From: Pterois miles
Lineage: Eukaryota; Chordata; Actinopteri; Perciformes; Scorpaenidae
NCBI GenBank assembly: GCA_947000775.1
Contig: CAMQGK010000246.1
Span: forward strand, 1,255,501 to 1,319,500
DNA length: 64,000 bases
Reading direction: 5' to 3'
Below, in pieces: positions 35,101-49,200 of the stretch. Made by a program: the position numbers and the translations under genes. Below the pieces are notes generated by a model. It made no database searches, was not told the DNA's origin, and saw only the letters and a list, made by a program, of their open reading frames with translations. The number at the start of each line of letters is the position of its first letter. Within the stretch, counting starts at the first letter, position 1.

Positions 35101-36637
35101 GGTGTTTGAGGTTTGGTAGGCTGTTATCAGAAACCCTTAAATTAATTAAACAGAGGAGCCATTTATAAGGGTAATGGTGAGATATTGTAACTGGTTTGTG
35201 GTAAGATGATACTTCAGTTAAGCAGAAATCAAAGATTGTTAGAAATCACATTTAGAAGACGGAGGATGAAGAAGGAGACGGAGAGACAGGAAACATCCAG
35301 GAGGCAAACAGACAGCGAGGGAAGGATTTAGCAGGAAATGCAGCATGAAACGACACACAGAGAGATTTGATTGTCTCTAACGCCCAAAGAACATCCATTT
35401 CCATGTTAATGATATGCTGCTCTATTTATAGCCTGTAATGTTGTCTATTTTTGGTAAAAAGCTCTGCCTACACAGCCTCCTTTTCTTCTTTTCTCTTCTA
35501 TTTTGGTCACACTGTGACGCGTTTTCTTTCTAATCTGGATCTATTTTTGGCCTTAATGGGTGGAAGATGTCGAAGCATAATCAGGTGACTCATTTAAATT
35601 TCAGCCAGTTGACTCATGATGTTATCCAGTGTTTTATACTATACAATTAGAGAATAAAGTTGCGCTGAAAATGAAAATTCATGAGATGAAAGGGAAGTTA
35701 ATTTGCCCTGAATGATTATGTAGAAAAGTACAGAATAAAAGAAATTCAATACTTTAGAAGAATGACTTTTCATCTATCTAAATTGGAAGCAGTCTCTGTG
35801 TGTCTGCCCTTCAATTATCTTGACTACCGTTCATTTGATTGACTCCACACTTGGCGGGTGTATTGCAATGGACCTCAAGGAAGAGTCACTTTGGCAATAT
35901 TGTCCTTGTTACATTCATGGCAATAAAGCATAATGAATTAAATTGAACTATCCAGTAGGAGATCTTGCTGTCTTTGGGACAGACAGCGCAGACCAGATCC
36001 TCTCCTTTTGTTCCTTTCACAATAAAAGCTCATACGTATAGACTGTGTAACTGTTAACCAGAGGTAAATTCACTTTTGCATTTTGCTAAAAGGAAATTAA
36101 AAAAGCCCAAAGTAGTTTAGGCTATACAACAATTTACCTCAGACAAACTGACAGACGCTGATCTCGGTCGGTGTTGCAACTGTCACAAATTTGCATTGCT
36201 GCCAGTAGTTTCCCCGTCGATGTTTGTGTGAGCTTCACCCAAATGCCGCATATACGCTAGCATTGCTAGGGGATGCAACTATGTCATGGCAGGTGTACTG
36301 CTCAGAACCCAGGGAAGCGCGGCGTCCAGTCGAGTGTGAAGTTGTTTGGACGAGCGGTTCTTGTGAAAGCTGCAAGCAGCAATACTGGAGGTCAAGCAAT
36401 CGGCAGGTTTTAAAACGCTGCAGTAGTGTGTATAAAAGAAATGGCTAAAGGGGATATCAATTAAGTAACAGGCTCTTAAAGGGTTGGCTCAACCTCACTC
36501 CAAGTATTATAATATAATCCTTCACACAGTTTCTTTACTCTACTGCTCTTTTGTTTTACACTCTCCTTATTAAATGCTCCCTGCCATTGATTAGCTCTCC
36601 TCTGTCTTCTTGTCTTCTGGACTCATTCTGCTCACTC

Positions 36638-36689
<52 letters not shown>

Positions 36690-37044
36690 TTTGCGGCAGT
36701 GACTTTCTGACATGAAACGTTCACCTACACTGGCATTACCTCATCGATCAATACCCCTCCTTGTCCCTACCCTCACCTCCTTCCCTGACACTCTTTTTCT
36801 TCCCTCCTATCCTTTGCATACTGGATCAATATTAACATTGGCTGCTGTGGAGGCCAGGTTACGGCCAGTAGTCAACCACAGCCACACACACTCACACACA
36901 CCACACACACACCACACACACACACACTCACACACACACACACACACACACACAACATTCATAGATGTCATGCACCACAATGAATTGACAAAGAAAGCAT
37001 GAATGCACAAACAGAGATGACAGAATGACTCATATTATTACACT

Positions 37045-37100
<56 letters not shown>

Positions 37101-37215
37101 TGCAGTTCTCCACTGCAACAATAAACCAATGAGGTCACTGTAAGCCAATCAAAAAGCTGCATCTACAACAAGCATGAAATGTATACTAGCACACACATCC
37201 ACCACCACACAGAAA

Positions 37216-37295
<80 letters not shown>

Positions 37296-40200
37296 ACACA
37301 CACACACACATGCACAACCAACAAAACTCACACACTGTTTTATTGGCACCTCTGTTCTTCAGCGGTAGCAATTACAGTGTCACTGCTTGAATATAATGGA
37401 GGCCCTACAAACATATACGCAACCACTTAGGAGACAAAAGGATGAAAATGAATGTTGGAAAGTCGGCGATGGATGTTTCTGGATAATTGAATTCCAGCTA
37501 CTGGCGTCCACTGGGAAATGTCTGCGCGAGGAGTTTGCAAGGTTGTGCTTATCGAAGGGTAAACAGGGCAAGACTGGCACAACAACAGGCCGGCCATTTT
37601 TGCATCTTTTTTTCTTTTTTTAAAAAAGTGTTTGTGCATGCATTAATCTGTACGTGTTTATGTTCTTTGTATACTTCCCTGGCACTCACAGATAAAGTGT
37701 CTTCTTTATTATATTGGGCAAACAAATGAACGCATTTCAGCAATAAGCCTTCATCAGCATGAATTGCTGAAATGTGTTTGTTTGCCCAATATAATGAAGA
37801 AGACACTTTATCTGTGCGTGCCGGAGATTTTGTTCCTTCTGTTCTTACTAGTACCTGGCACCCGATACTTTTCGACATTTGGAGATGTGCTCACTGTTAT
37901 TTTCTATTTCGTCTTTCTATACTTCTAACTGGGCGATCCCATCTACTGCTACAAAAAAACACTGGCACAAGATAGAGGTTCATAGAAAGGCGGAAAAAAA
38001 TATGAGTGGTAGTCAATGGCAAGAGACAAATATATTTTTTAATTTGTTTGAATTGTGCCACGAAACACGTTTGCCAATTTAAAAGATTGTTTTGTAAGCC
38101 AAGAAAGTCACAGTTTGTCGTAGTATCATTTAGTTTTGTGTGAAACAGCTCAGTGAACCACAGCTCTCGTTTCGCAAGACATACGTCACCAACACGAGCT
38201 AGCTTGCTAACTTAGCTAGATGAAACACAAATGAAACGCCATCTTACCTGATATGTTTTATCCAGGGACTCCTGGTCTTTTTATCAGCCGGGAAGAGAAA
38301 GAACGAGCGAGACCCGTTGGGTGTGAGTACATCCCAGTGCGAAACACAAGCATCGCAACTTCAGTGAGAGAGACGGCACTTGCAACACTTTTGAGTGTGT
38401 AGTCTTTCAAATTACATATATTCACAGTTTATTATAAAATTGCTGAAATATAAGACTGTGAAGATATGTAATTAGAAAGACTACACAGTCTGCGGGCAGC
38501 AGTAGCTCAGTCCATAGGGACTTGGCTGGGGAACTGGAGGGTCACCGGTTCAAGTCCCAACATGGACCAAAAACTTAATGTGAAGTGGTAGCTGGCGAGG
38601 TGCCAGTTTACCTCTTGGGCACTGCCGAGGTGCCCCTGAGCAAGGCTTGTCAGGAGCAGCCCCCTCACTCTGACATCTCTCCATTAAAGCATGTATATAG
38701 GTGCTGTTCGTGTAAATAATATTAGTGTTCTGTGTTTCATGTTACATGCTTTTCTGTTTTGCACTTCCTGTTTTATTTTGGCCTGTTAACCTCTCCCCTC
38801 GTTTCAGACCACCTCACTTCCTGCCCTGCATGCTTCCCGCCTTCACAATTGAACACCTCCCTCTGTCCTAGTTACTACACCATTCACCTGTGTCCTATTG
38901 TCATCTCCCTGCCCTGATTGTTTCCACCTGTGCAGTGTCTAGCACTCCCTCACTAGTATTTAATGCGTGCTCCCCATTCCTTCTGTGCCAGATCGTCTTG
39001 TGCCCTGTGTCAAGAGTTCCAGCGTTTTCCTAGTGAGTGATTTTGAATACCGGTTACTGAATTTCTGCCTGCCCCTTTTTGACCTAGCTCTAGCCTGCCG
39101 TTTTTGATGTGTCTGCCTTCTGTGTACCGAACCATTGCTGTGATTAAAGATGCCGTTTTTGCCCAAGCCCTACTGTTCAGTGTGTTGCATTTGAGTCCTC
39201 TGTCGCCTCTGCTCGGAGTCATAACAGTTTAATTGTCAAGCAAAAAAATTTGAAATGCTGCAAAAAAAGAAAGCAAATTAGGAACCTTTCTGTCAACTGG
39301 TTTGGATCAAATAAACTCTGCTACAGCGTAGTTTGGTCAGAAGTTGGCCCGATAGGCTCCACCTGGCTGCACCCCACCAGCAAACAGAGTAGAAGAAGCC
39401 GAAGTTGTGATCTGTAAACAAAACAAGTCGGCCATCTAACCATCTACTGAAGAAAAATGCAGAGAGGTTTTGTTTCATTCGGGCAAGTTTTAATTGTTCT
39501 TTCATGTCAGCTAATATTGGGCATGTTTCATGCTGTCCAGAGGTAAAGATAATATAAATACAGCATATATCTGGAAAGACACCGACAGCGGAAACAGGCG
39601 ATCATTCATGCGAGTTAAAGGTTCTCTACTTTGTGCAGCAGAGGCGTTTCCATAACACATTTAGCGCATCAATTATTTTTTGATAAAGGAAATTTTACTG
39701 AATTCTGCCATTTCCATTCAGCTTTTCAAACACGATACAGTGGAAACCGCTTATATGGCTCAGAAAGCTTGGGACAGAATCACTCCTTTACAAATGCTGT
39801 TTAAATAATTTGTTAATAAAAATCAAGTAGTCCGCTTATAGTGATCATTTTGGATATTTTCATACATGACAACATAAGGAAAAACATTTTAAATCTAAGT
39901 TAGACTGATGTTCGGTGAATTTATTGTTTATTACTTTTGCCTCGTGGGCCGCCTGCTCTCCGGCTGGAGGGTGATGCTGCGTGCTCGTTGATATTGTGAC
40001 GGGAAAAGGAAAGCCATCTCTGGATGAAAAACTAGTGCACACAGGAAAAAGTAGATTGCTAATTCCTGGTCACGTAATGCTCCCAAAGTGAAACTTTTTT
40101 TCCGATCTTCAACCGGCTCTGTGGCACACATGCAGACCGGCAGCCATCTCCCTCCCCGGTGCTGCCGGGTGAGAGAATAAGGAGCCCCAGAAAAGGGGCG

Positions 40201-43200
40201 CCGTTCTGCATGCGCGCAGAAAAGGTAGAAAAACGAGCCAATAAACAGTGAAGTGGTCGGTCTCATTACTTTGAAGTCATACAATAAATATACATTAATA
40301 ATAATGTCAATTATATACTAATCTGCATGAGGAATGATGCACAACAACAAAAATTCAGTTATAATAATCATCCGCTTATTGTGATCAATTTGACCCAGAC
40401 AATCTTGATCACTATTTCCACTATACTGCAAAATATGGATAAAAATATGTGAATGGAAACACAGTTAATGATATGTAGCATGTAACACTACCTGATGATG
40501 ACACATATTAGATATCGCACTATATTTATCACACAAATCGTGAAAAGAACACACTACAACATTTTAGCATTGTTTTTAGCATAAAATAAACAGAACTGCC
40601 CAGTTGCCCACACAATGGTGGCAGTTTTTAGTAATAAGATTAGATGAGGAGATGAGGAAAGGATATTTTGCTGGTCTTAACTCTTAAGATTAGTTTAGCC
40701 TTAAGTGTTGCAGAGGTGTTTTTAAGGCTTTCTCTAAATGTTGAGCCATGACATTTTAACATTTTTCTCTGAAAGCTGCGTTTGACATTTTGGGATATCG
40801 GCGCATCCGCTTTTTCTTTCCCTCACAGTTAGATGAGAAGATTGATACCACCCTCATAGCTATTCAGTAAATATGAAGCTACATTCAGAAGATGGTTAGC
40901 TAACCTTAGCTAAGACTGGAAACTGGGAGAAACAGATGGCTCTGGATCATTTTTTTGGCCAGATAGGAAGTCACTGAGCAAAAAACATTTGGGTGCTTGA
41001 AAGAATTAAGCAAAGATATAATAATATTAATATATGAGTGAGATTTAGAGGTGTTCGTAGGCAGATTTCCTTCCTAGTTTGGACAGAGCAAGGCTAGCTG
41101 TTTCAGCCTGTTGTAGTATTTATGCTAAGCTAATCTAACTGTCTCCTGGATGTGGCTTCACATTTACTGTCCAGACAAGAGAGTGGTATCTCATCTAACT
41201 CTTGGCAACAAAGTGCACAGGTATATTTACCAAAAAGACAAACTAGTCCTTTAATAGTGCTTATATAGCTGAGACCAAGACCTTTCAGTGCATGTCATTA
41301 TAAATATTCAAGCTGCATGGCCATAGACACGTGTGGACACTGATGAGGAAATATCTGCCTCAGCTTGAAAACAAATCATCTTGGATGAGGGTCTTCACAA
41401 GTATAATAATACATGTCAGTGAGCACGTACCTGCAGAGTAAGGCTCCTGTTTTTCGATAAACTCAAACTCATTCCTCTCATACTTGGCTCTGATCCACTG
41501 CTCTCTCAGCATCCTGAAGACATAGAAAAACACAGTTAGCTTTCGCATCAGTTACACCACTCACTAGCTGCCCACACACATATACGGACCTTTTCTACAC
41601 AGTTTTATACATTTTATGACCCAAAAAAATATAGAAAACAGAGGTAATATTAGACCTGCAATCCAATAGAATTTATATTTGACCTAGAGTAAGTACCCTT
41701 TAAGAAGATGAATAGAGGAACAAGCCATGATAGACAAGATATTATGATCCTCCTCTTCTTCAAACACCAAAGTGCTTTTGTCTGTCTTTCTGTGTGTTGT
41801 GTTTATGATAAACATGTCGTGAAAGACCGCGATATTGTACTTAAGTAGTTGTCGAAAACGACTAGAAATCTGCACTTTAAAATGCAGCCACGGAGCACCT
41901 TGGCAGCCAAATGGTTACAGTTCATGCCACATAACCACAACGTCTCCGGTCCGGATTTAACTGTGGGACCTTTCCAGTCACAACTATACTTTGAATAGAG
42001 TTTGTGAAATGCCGCTAACTCATCCCATCACTGTGTAATTACCTGTGCAATATCTATACTTTTCTATAGACAATAAATCTGGTTCCCTTTTCATACATGA
42101 TCCTGGATAAAAGAATATACTCCATCCTTCTGTGACTTTACAGTTTCCAAGATTTCTGATCCATCTTTATTTAAATCTTTTTCATTTTTTTATAGGTATC
42201 TTATTCCTGTATATTTGTTTATAATCCTTTATGTTTGTTTATACTCCTGTATATTTGTTTATATTCCTTTATATTTGTCTATATTTTTCAAATATTTTTA
42301 TGTACACTTGGGTGTTTTTTTGTAAATGTGCTGCTCTAAAAAACAAATTTCCCCACTGTGGGATTAATAAAGGTCTATTCTATTCTATTCTTCTGTTCAA
42401 TAAAGGCAAAAAATATGTTTAAAAAAAATAATAAAATGTGCTAGCTTTCTTTTTTTTATTGGTGCCTTTTGTGATCAGTTCAATTCAACCAGCAATTTCG
42501 CCGTATTTTAGCAGGATACTGAAAGCAGCAGGAAGGCACAACTGAGTACACTTTAATATGCGTTTATTTATAGGAAGTAATACTGCTATCACACAGCCCT
42601 ATCCTACACACATCCAAGAGTAAAGTATTATAGCCTATACCCAAATGGCATTTTTAGTCAAATATGTCTATAAAGCATTTGAAGCTGTGAGTGTTATCAT
42701 CTGCGATTATACCATTTGTGGAAGCAAAAGTGCACATGTGACGAAAATGTGAAATACTCGCCTGCAAATATTATATGCATATGGCTTTTATTGTGAAAGT
42801 CAAGAATTTAAGGATTGGATCTGGTCTGCGCTGCCTTTGTCAAGGTTGAAAGGCGTAATACAGTTTGCTGTCCAGGTTCGGTCTACAGAGCCTCCATATT
42901 GTTGTTTCATATACAGTATACAGTATATAGTTGTAACTCCACCCATTTTGCACAATGTGATTGGTTGATGCCTTTATTCTCCGAGCAAAAGCTTAGAAAA
43001 TTGGCCTTTTTATGAAAAAAATTACATCACTTTTTCAGCACATAATGTTCTGTGTGAAAGTACTGAAAAAATACCCTAATACAAATTAATTGCCTTCAGA
43101 TGGCAAGATTACGACTCACATCTAACTTCCTATCTCTTGCTAACTGGCTAGCTGTAGCTTCATATACACATACAATATATTGTATATGAGAGTGGCTTTT

Positions 43201-46200
43201 ATTATCATATTTTTTTTTATTTTTCTCTATTGTTACTTTAGCTCCTGATTTCCACAGTCTCTACCAAAGTTGCATACAAAGAAAGTAATCTCAGTTTTCG
43301 ACCATCTTCCTCTCCAGTGTGAGGATGGCAACAGTCGGCACATCACCATGCCAACAATCTCTCTCATCCTCTCTACCTCGCTCAACCTCTCAGTCTCCCC
43401 TTCAGGCTCCAAACAACCATTCAAGAAGTAAAGCGCGGTGCTCTTAGCGGATACCTCTTTGAATGACACCTGCTGGTGACACTGGAGCTCAAGCCTTCGG
43501 ATCTCAGGGGAAGCATAGTGAGTGAACACAAACAGACACAGTGGCGAAGACACTTCTCTTTCATCTGAGCTTTCTGTCTATTTTAATCCAATCCTGTTGG
43601 ACGGAGGCAGACACAAGAGAGATGGATCGAAAAGCCTAGAATGTCCAAGAAAATCTGCCACTACCTCGGCTTATACAACCAAAGTGTATGAAAGACGTAA
43701 ATAAAACCTCCTGTAAATGTCTGCGTATGAAGATGTGATGCTCTCAAAAAAGCTTGAGCTTAATTAGTCCATTGTGTAAAAAAGTTGTAAAACAATAATA
43801 CATGAAATAGTCCATGGGGGTGTTATATAATGTAGGTCTTTTATACACACAAAGAGGAAGAGGCATTTAAGCACAGTGAGAGGTGTGAAACAGTATACTA
43901 TATCTTCCTTCACAGCAACAAACTGCACAACGTTGTGTTTGCATGACTTTAGCACTTATCAGCATGCAGGCCAACATTAGGCTACATAAATAAATAAGAC
44001 TTTAAAACACTAATTAATATGATTATATTACAATAAATCAAATGACTATATTTAATGACATGAAGAGGTGGCTCCTAGTAATGTACACGCAGATAATTAA
44101 CACACCCCATCCCCCCTCCACCAGACTTTATGGTACCGTTACTTTAAGTAAGTTAATGTTACAAGTACCGTTCTCCTAGCAACCGCCAAACCCAGACTTG
44201 TCCATCAGATCACCAGATGGTGAAGCGTGATCCGCTCTACACCACTGCATCTGACGTTTTGCATTGCACTTGGTGATGTACGGCTTGGATGCAGTTGCTC
44301 GGCCATGGAAACCTATTTCACGAAGCTCTCTACGCACTGTTCTCGAGCTAATCTGAAAGCCACATGAAGTTTGCCGCTCCGTCATTTTACGTGGCCTACC
44401 ACTTCGTGGCTGAGCTGCTGTCGTTCCCAATCGCTTCCACTTTGTGATAATACCACTGACAGTTGACTGTGGAATTTTTAGGAGCAGGAAGTTTCAGGAC
44501 TGGGCTTGCGGCACAGGTGGCCTCCTATCATAGTACCACGCTGGAATCCACTGAGCTCCTGAGAACGACCCATTCTTTCACAAATGTTTGTAGAAACAGT
44601 CTGCATGCCTTGGGGCTTAATTTTATACACCTGTGGAAGGGATTGGAACACCTGATTTCAATTATTTGGATGGGTGAGTGAATACTTTTGGCAATATAGT
44701 GTATGTGGAAATGAGGCATTAATGTTTCTCACTGGTTCCATCGACCCCATTGCCCATAGCTTTATACAGACATTGAGATACACAAATAAATAGCTTTTCT
44801 AATATCTGGGAAAGTTTTACAAATATAAAACCTCCATAAATGTAAATTTCATAATACAAATATTAATAATAGCCTTTGTTTGCAGTTTGTGGTGTCTTGT
44901 GGATGGTTTTATAGTGGGGGTCTATTGGTATTCCCATACTATGAAATAGTTTTAGTGTCAAGATGTTCTCCATGAAAAAGGCACTCATGCAGGCTAGCTG
45001 CAGCTAGCTCAAGCCCGTTAGCACCAAAAAGGACACACCACTCTACCCCTTTATTTATAAAGGAAACAGTTGTCAAAATATAAACGACCTTACAAGTCTC
45101 CTGCGATATTTTGTTCAATAAAGGTTGTATTATACATTGACACAAAACACTGACCTTTAAGTCATACAGGTGCCATTATGGAATGCTTAGTTAGTGTTGG
45201 TCGAAGCAAAGTATTATCTGTTAGCTAACTATTTTCTCTTTTCAGACAACAGCTCGTATAAAAATCATCCTGGCTGCACCTCATGTATACGTGTTTTGAA
45301 AGTCACAAGTGAAAGAAGGAGCACTTACTTGCAGTCACTGTGTGTTGGTCTGTAGTAGAAAGCAGGAACCTTCTGCTCGTATTTGGCTTTAGCTGCATTG
45401 TTTCCTGTAGCAGCCATCAACTGAGGGGGAGACACGAAAACACAGCCTGGTCATTTAAATAATGTTCACAGTCCAATATTCACTTCAGTAGAATATACTG
45501 TACAGTAATTTCTGCGATAAAAAATATAAAATACACAATATAAAATACAAATTAAAAACAAATAAATAAATGACTCGATAAATAAATAAATACACCATTA
45601 AAGGTACCAAAAATAATATAAAAAATTAATGCAGGCAATTAATTGATAAAATGTGATAGTATTGATATTTGTGTTTTAATCTGCTTCTTTATTTATTTCC
45701 CCTAGCTACACTTATATTTAATTTTTCCTTAATATATTTAGTTTTATTAATTTTTCTAAAATATATATTTATAAAACATATATGTAAAAGTAAATAGGTT
45801 TGGGGAAATAAATACAGGAAAGGGAAAATCATGCAGGAATAATTGCATACATATATAAATATAGAAATACATACAATCTAATAATGAATAAAAGCATTTA
45901 AAATAACACAAAATAAATAAAAAATAAATTAATATATTTAAAAGTTAATACAAATAAATAAAAAGGGTAATTAATACAAAGATAAATAAAGAAGCAAATT
46001 AAAACAGAAATACCAATTTATGTCACATTTTATAAACTAATTAATGTCTATATTAATGTTTATTATTATTTTTGTTAAATTTAATGGCATGTTTATTTAT
46101 CAAGTCATTTATTTATTCATTTTCATTTTGGCAGGTGGCATCCTCCATAAATGGGAAGCCAGATTAATTTGATCTAATAGCATATGCAACCAGCCACAGT

Positions 46201-49200
46201 TTAAAGGTATTTTCTGAAAACCCTTCTATCATATCAGCCACACAGATTTTTCGTGGATCTACACTGCACAGCTATAGTAATAATATTAATAGCTTACATG
46301 TTTCTAATTTCACTGAAAGGGTGCGATTTTAGTAACAGAATATTGTATTGGCACTTAGATTTCAGCAGATCCACACAACAACAGCTATGACATTTCAAGG
46401 AAATAAAACCAGGAGAGTGGTGACAACAAAACTACAATAGGAAAAAGAAAATTGCATTAAACTTTAAATGAGACATTAACAAATGGGCTAAAGCACAGAA
46501 AATCCTAAGTGTGACAGAACTTTTTCAGATATGGGATTAATTGTGGAATTGGCTACACTGCATTGGGACGTGTCTGCCTTCTTCCCTCATTCTCTCCATT
46601 GTGTGTTTCATCCAAGGATAATCCCTGGGCCCAATCCAGCTGGCTGAATCCCTCAACACGCCTCGCTTATTCTCTGAGGGGCTCTGAGAAGGCATGCAGC
46701 ACTGTGCCGTCTTATTGTGAAGGTCAAATAGCAGCAGAAAATCCAACCGAATCACAGACCTCTGAAGAAAGTCACGGAAATCAACATGTGACACATCTGC
46801 TGCCAAAATGTGATGCATCCGACACCTCAGATGTGACATTTAGAGCATGATATCAACGTCATCAAAGGGAAAGCTCGGGAACATTTTGGTGCCACTTAAA
46901 AAATCACCTCTGCTTCAGTACTGACTTTATTAGGGATGACTGACTGATATATGTAACATGCTCACAACTCCAGACTGTGATTTGCAAGCATTTGCAGAGC
47001 ACTGCATTCTGCTACTGCTTACGTAATCAAATAACCAAATATTCATGATAACATCATTTACATGGCAACAAAACAATACCACTTACTCTGATTTTTAATC
47101 TCAGTGGCATCACATGAAACAAAATGCTGGGGCCTCATTAATCAAAACATACATACTCCCACCTTCACACATTAACAATGATGGATCACATTGTTCTACA
47201 ACCATCTGCTCGTGAACATACAAGTCCATTTACACACAAAAATGGCCCCAGAAAAATATGGTCAACTACATCCATGTGAAAGTCCCAAGAGTCTTAGAGA
47301 GAGATACTTGTTGTGGAGAAATGTAGCTCCTGTGCCTGTGAGTGATTTTCTTTATGATGGCTGTAATAGTAATGTCCCATCTCCAGGGATGACATATTAT
47401 TGTAGGCCAACCAGGAATGTAGCATCGTCCTGGTTTCCCTTGTCAAAAAACAAATGGGAATTTTTCACTGGGTTTCAGATTATTGCGGAAAATAAGCTCT
47501 ATCTTCACAAATCTTCACAAATGAAATCTTTATGACTTCTGACATGTGAATGCAATCGCAAGAAGTAAAAACGTTAGGATATAAACGAGTCGGCGTGATG
47601 ACGTTTAGAAGTTTCATTTAGCCACTTGTTAGCAAACACCTTTTTTAAGACACACAGTGTACTGTAAAGGCCTAAAAATTCACAATTGGGATATTCATTG
47701 ATGTATTTTGTCGTAGAACAAAACATTAACCTTGTGTAACCTTATTTCACACATCCTACTAAAAAACCCACTGACTTCTAGACGATGGAACCAGAAGTCC
47801 TAAAATGCTAACTCATTTCTGGGTTTTGGGATTCATTCCTGTAGCACTCCATTACTGTGAGTGAAAGGCTTCACCAGCTGTAAAGATAAAAATGCTGATT
47901 TGCTTGAAGAAAAGTTCATCTCAAGATAGCTTTGGGGACATGACATTGACTTTCCTTCAGTCGTCACATCAGCAGTAGGACCAAGTCATTGTTCTGCAAG
48001 TCACAAGTCTTCAGTCTTTGCACTTAAGTCCAGATTGACAAGTCTAGGCTGGTCTAACACACTGTGCTAGCTATACCTACAAAAAGTAATGCACTGTAGT
48101 TTGTGTATACCCGACAAAATAACATATCATGTGACCGTGAAGCAGAAAATATAAAGAGCGGTGAATGCTGCGTAGGGAGGTGGATGGGTCTAAAAATACT
48201 CTCTCCCAAGAGACGTTCATGTCCCATGTAAAACCAGAAGTTGAAGTTAATTTATTTGTCATGAAACTATCATTATTTACTTACAGTAAATTTTGCCATT
48301 TCTGGAGTTATTTTAAGCCAGACCACAATCTTTTCCTAAACCTAACTTAGTAGTTTCGTTGCCTAAAACTAAGGAAGTTGTTTCCTGTGAAGATAAAAGT
48401 TTACTATGAAGACTATGCATGTAGTGAGCGGAAATTTCCACGTGTTGCTCAAGTCCATGTCATGTGACTCAAATCCACACCTCTGCATCACATCCCAGAT
48501 ACCTTTGGGATGAGAGGGAATAGGAAATATCTGTTAAATATCTTGTTAATCTCAGGACCATCCAAGCCAGTATTGGCTAGGTTCGGCTAATAAAGTGAAT
48601 ACTATTGCAGCTGTTGGACAAAAGTGTCTCCTCCGATTGTGGATGTTTTATTGGAGTGGGACCGCAACAGCTCCAGAAGCCTAAACTCTCCCAGTACTGC
48701 AATTACAGAAGCAGAGATTTAACACAAAGCCTTCACTATGCTTTTATCAAACACTGCAATCAAATCTAGTCGTCCAATCTTCCAAACACCCACCGCTCCA
48801 CAATATTATTCTTACATTTTACTTTATACAACCTCACTCTCTCTTAAGGCAAATCTTCCTTACATCCCAATTACTATCCTACCACACTGCCAACCTCCCA
48901 TATTTCCTCATGACTCACACCATCATCACCTCCCCCAAAGTCCCTTTTGTCACCCATTGGTGGTGTTAAACCGCTGACATGATCCATTCGAGGATCCACT
49001 CCACTCTTCCAAAGCAAAGCAAATCAACATTTTACAAACAATATTTATTTCTGTGTTCTTGCTGACATATGTCTGAAGGGGGCATATTTGCAAGGCACGT
49101 GACAGCTCAGCTTCTTTTTACACACAAGTGTAAACAGTCTCACTAATGGAATGGTACTTCATTGATCCCTGTGAGGAAATGGTCTCCTTCCAAAGGGAGG

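Larger units (their letters stand above)
35103..41430. other. adap1 intron 4 (6.4 kb)
   Basis: Contains a cluster of dinucleotide microsatellites (36640-37310), two hairpins (37681-37822, 38396-38487), a SINE, a candidate solo LTR, a possible Tigger-like element (39738-40428) and a dispersed element (40775-41255). No exon recognised. Confidence 0.65.
41514..45328. other. adap1 intron 3 (3.8 kb)
   Basis: Contains a retroelement tail (42335-42395) and a broken Tc1-like element (44104-44701). A 106-codon open frame on the minus strand at 43233-43553 is not recognised and lacks other support. Confidence 0.6.

Noticed and set aside
37179..37430. Open frames rich in His-Thr or Cys-Val
   Set aside because: Direct translation of (CA)n/(TG)n microsatellite.
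38740..39226. Full LTR retrotransposon or endogenous retrovirus
   Set aside because: Only an LTR-like segment is seen; no gag, pol or env similarity nearby, so at most a solo LTR.
43233..43553. 106-codon minus-strand open frame inside adap1 intron 3
   Set aside because: No recognisable family and the adap1 exons on both sides already join in phase without it.
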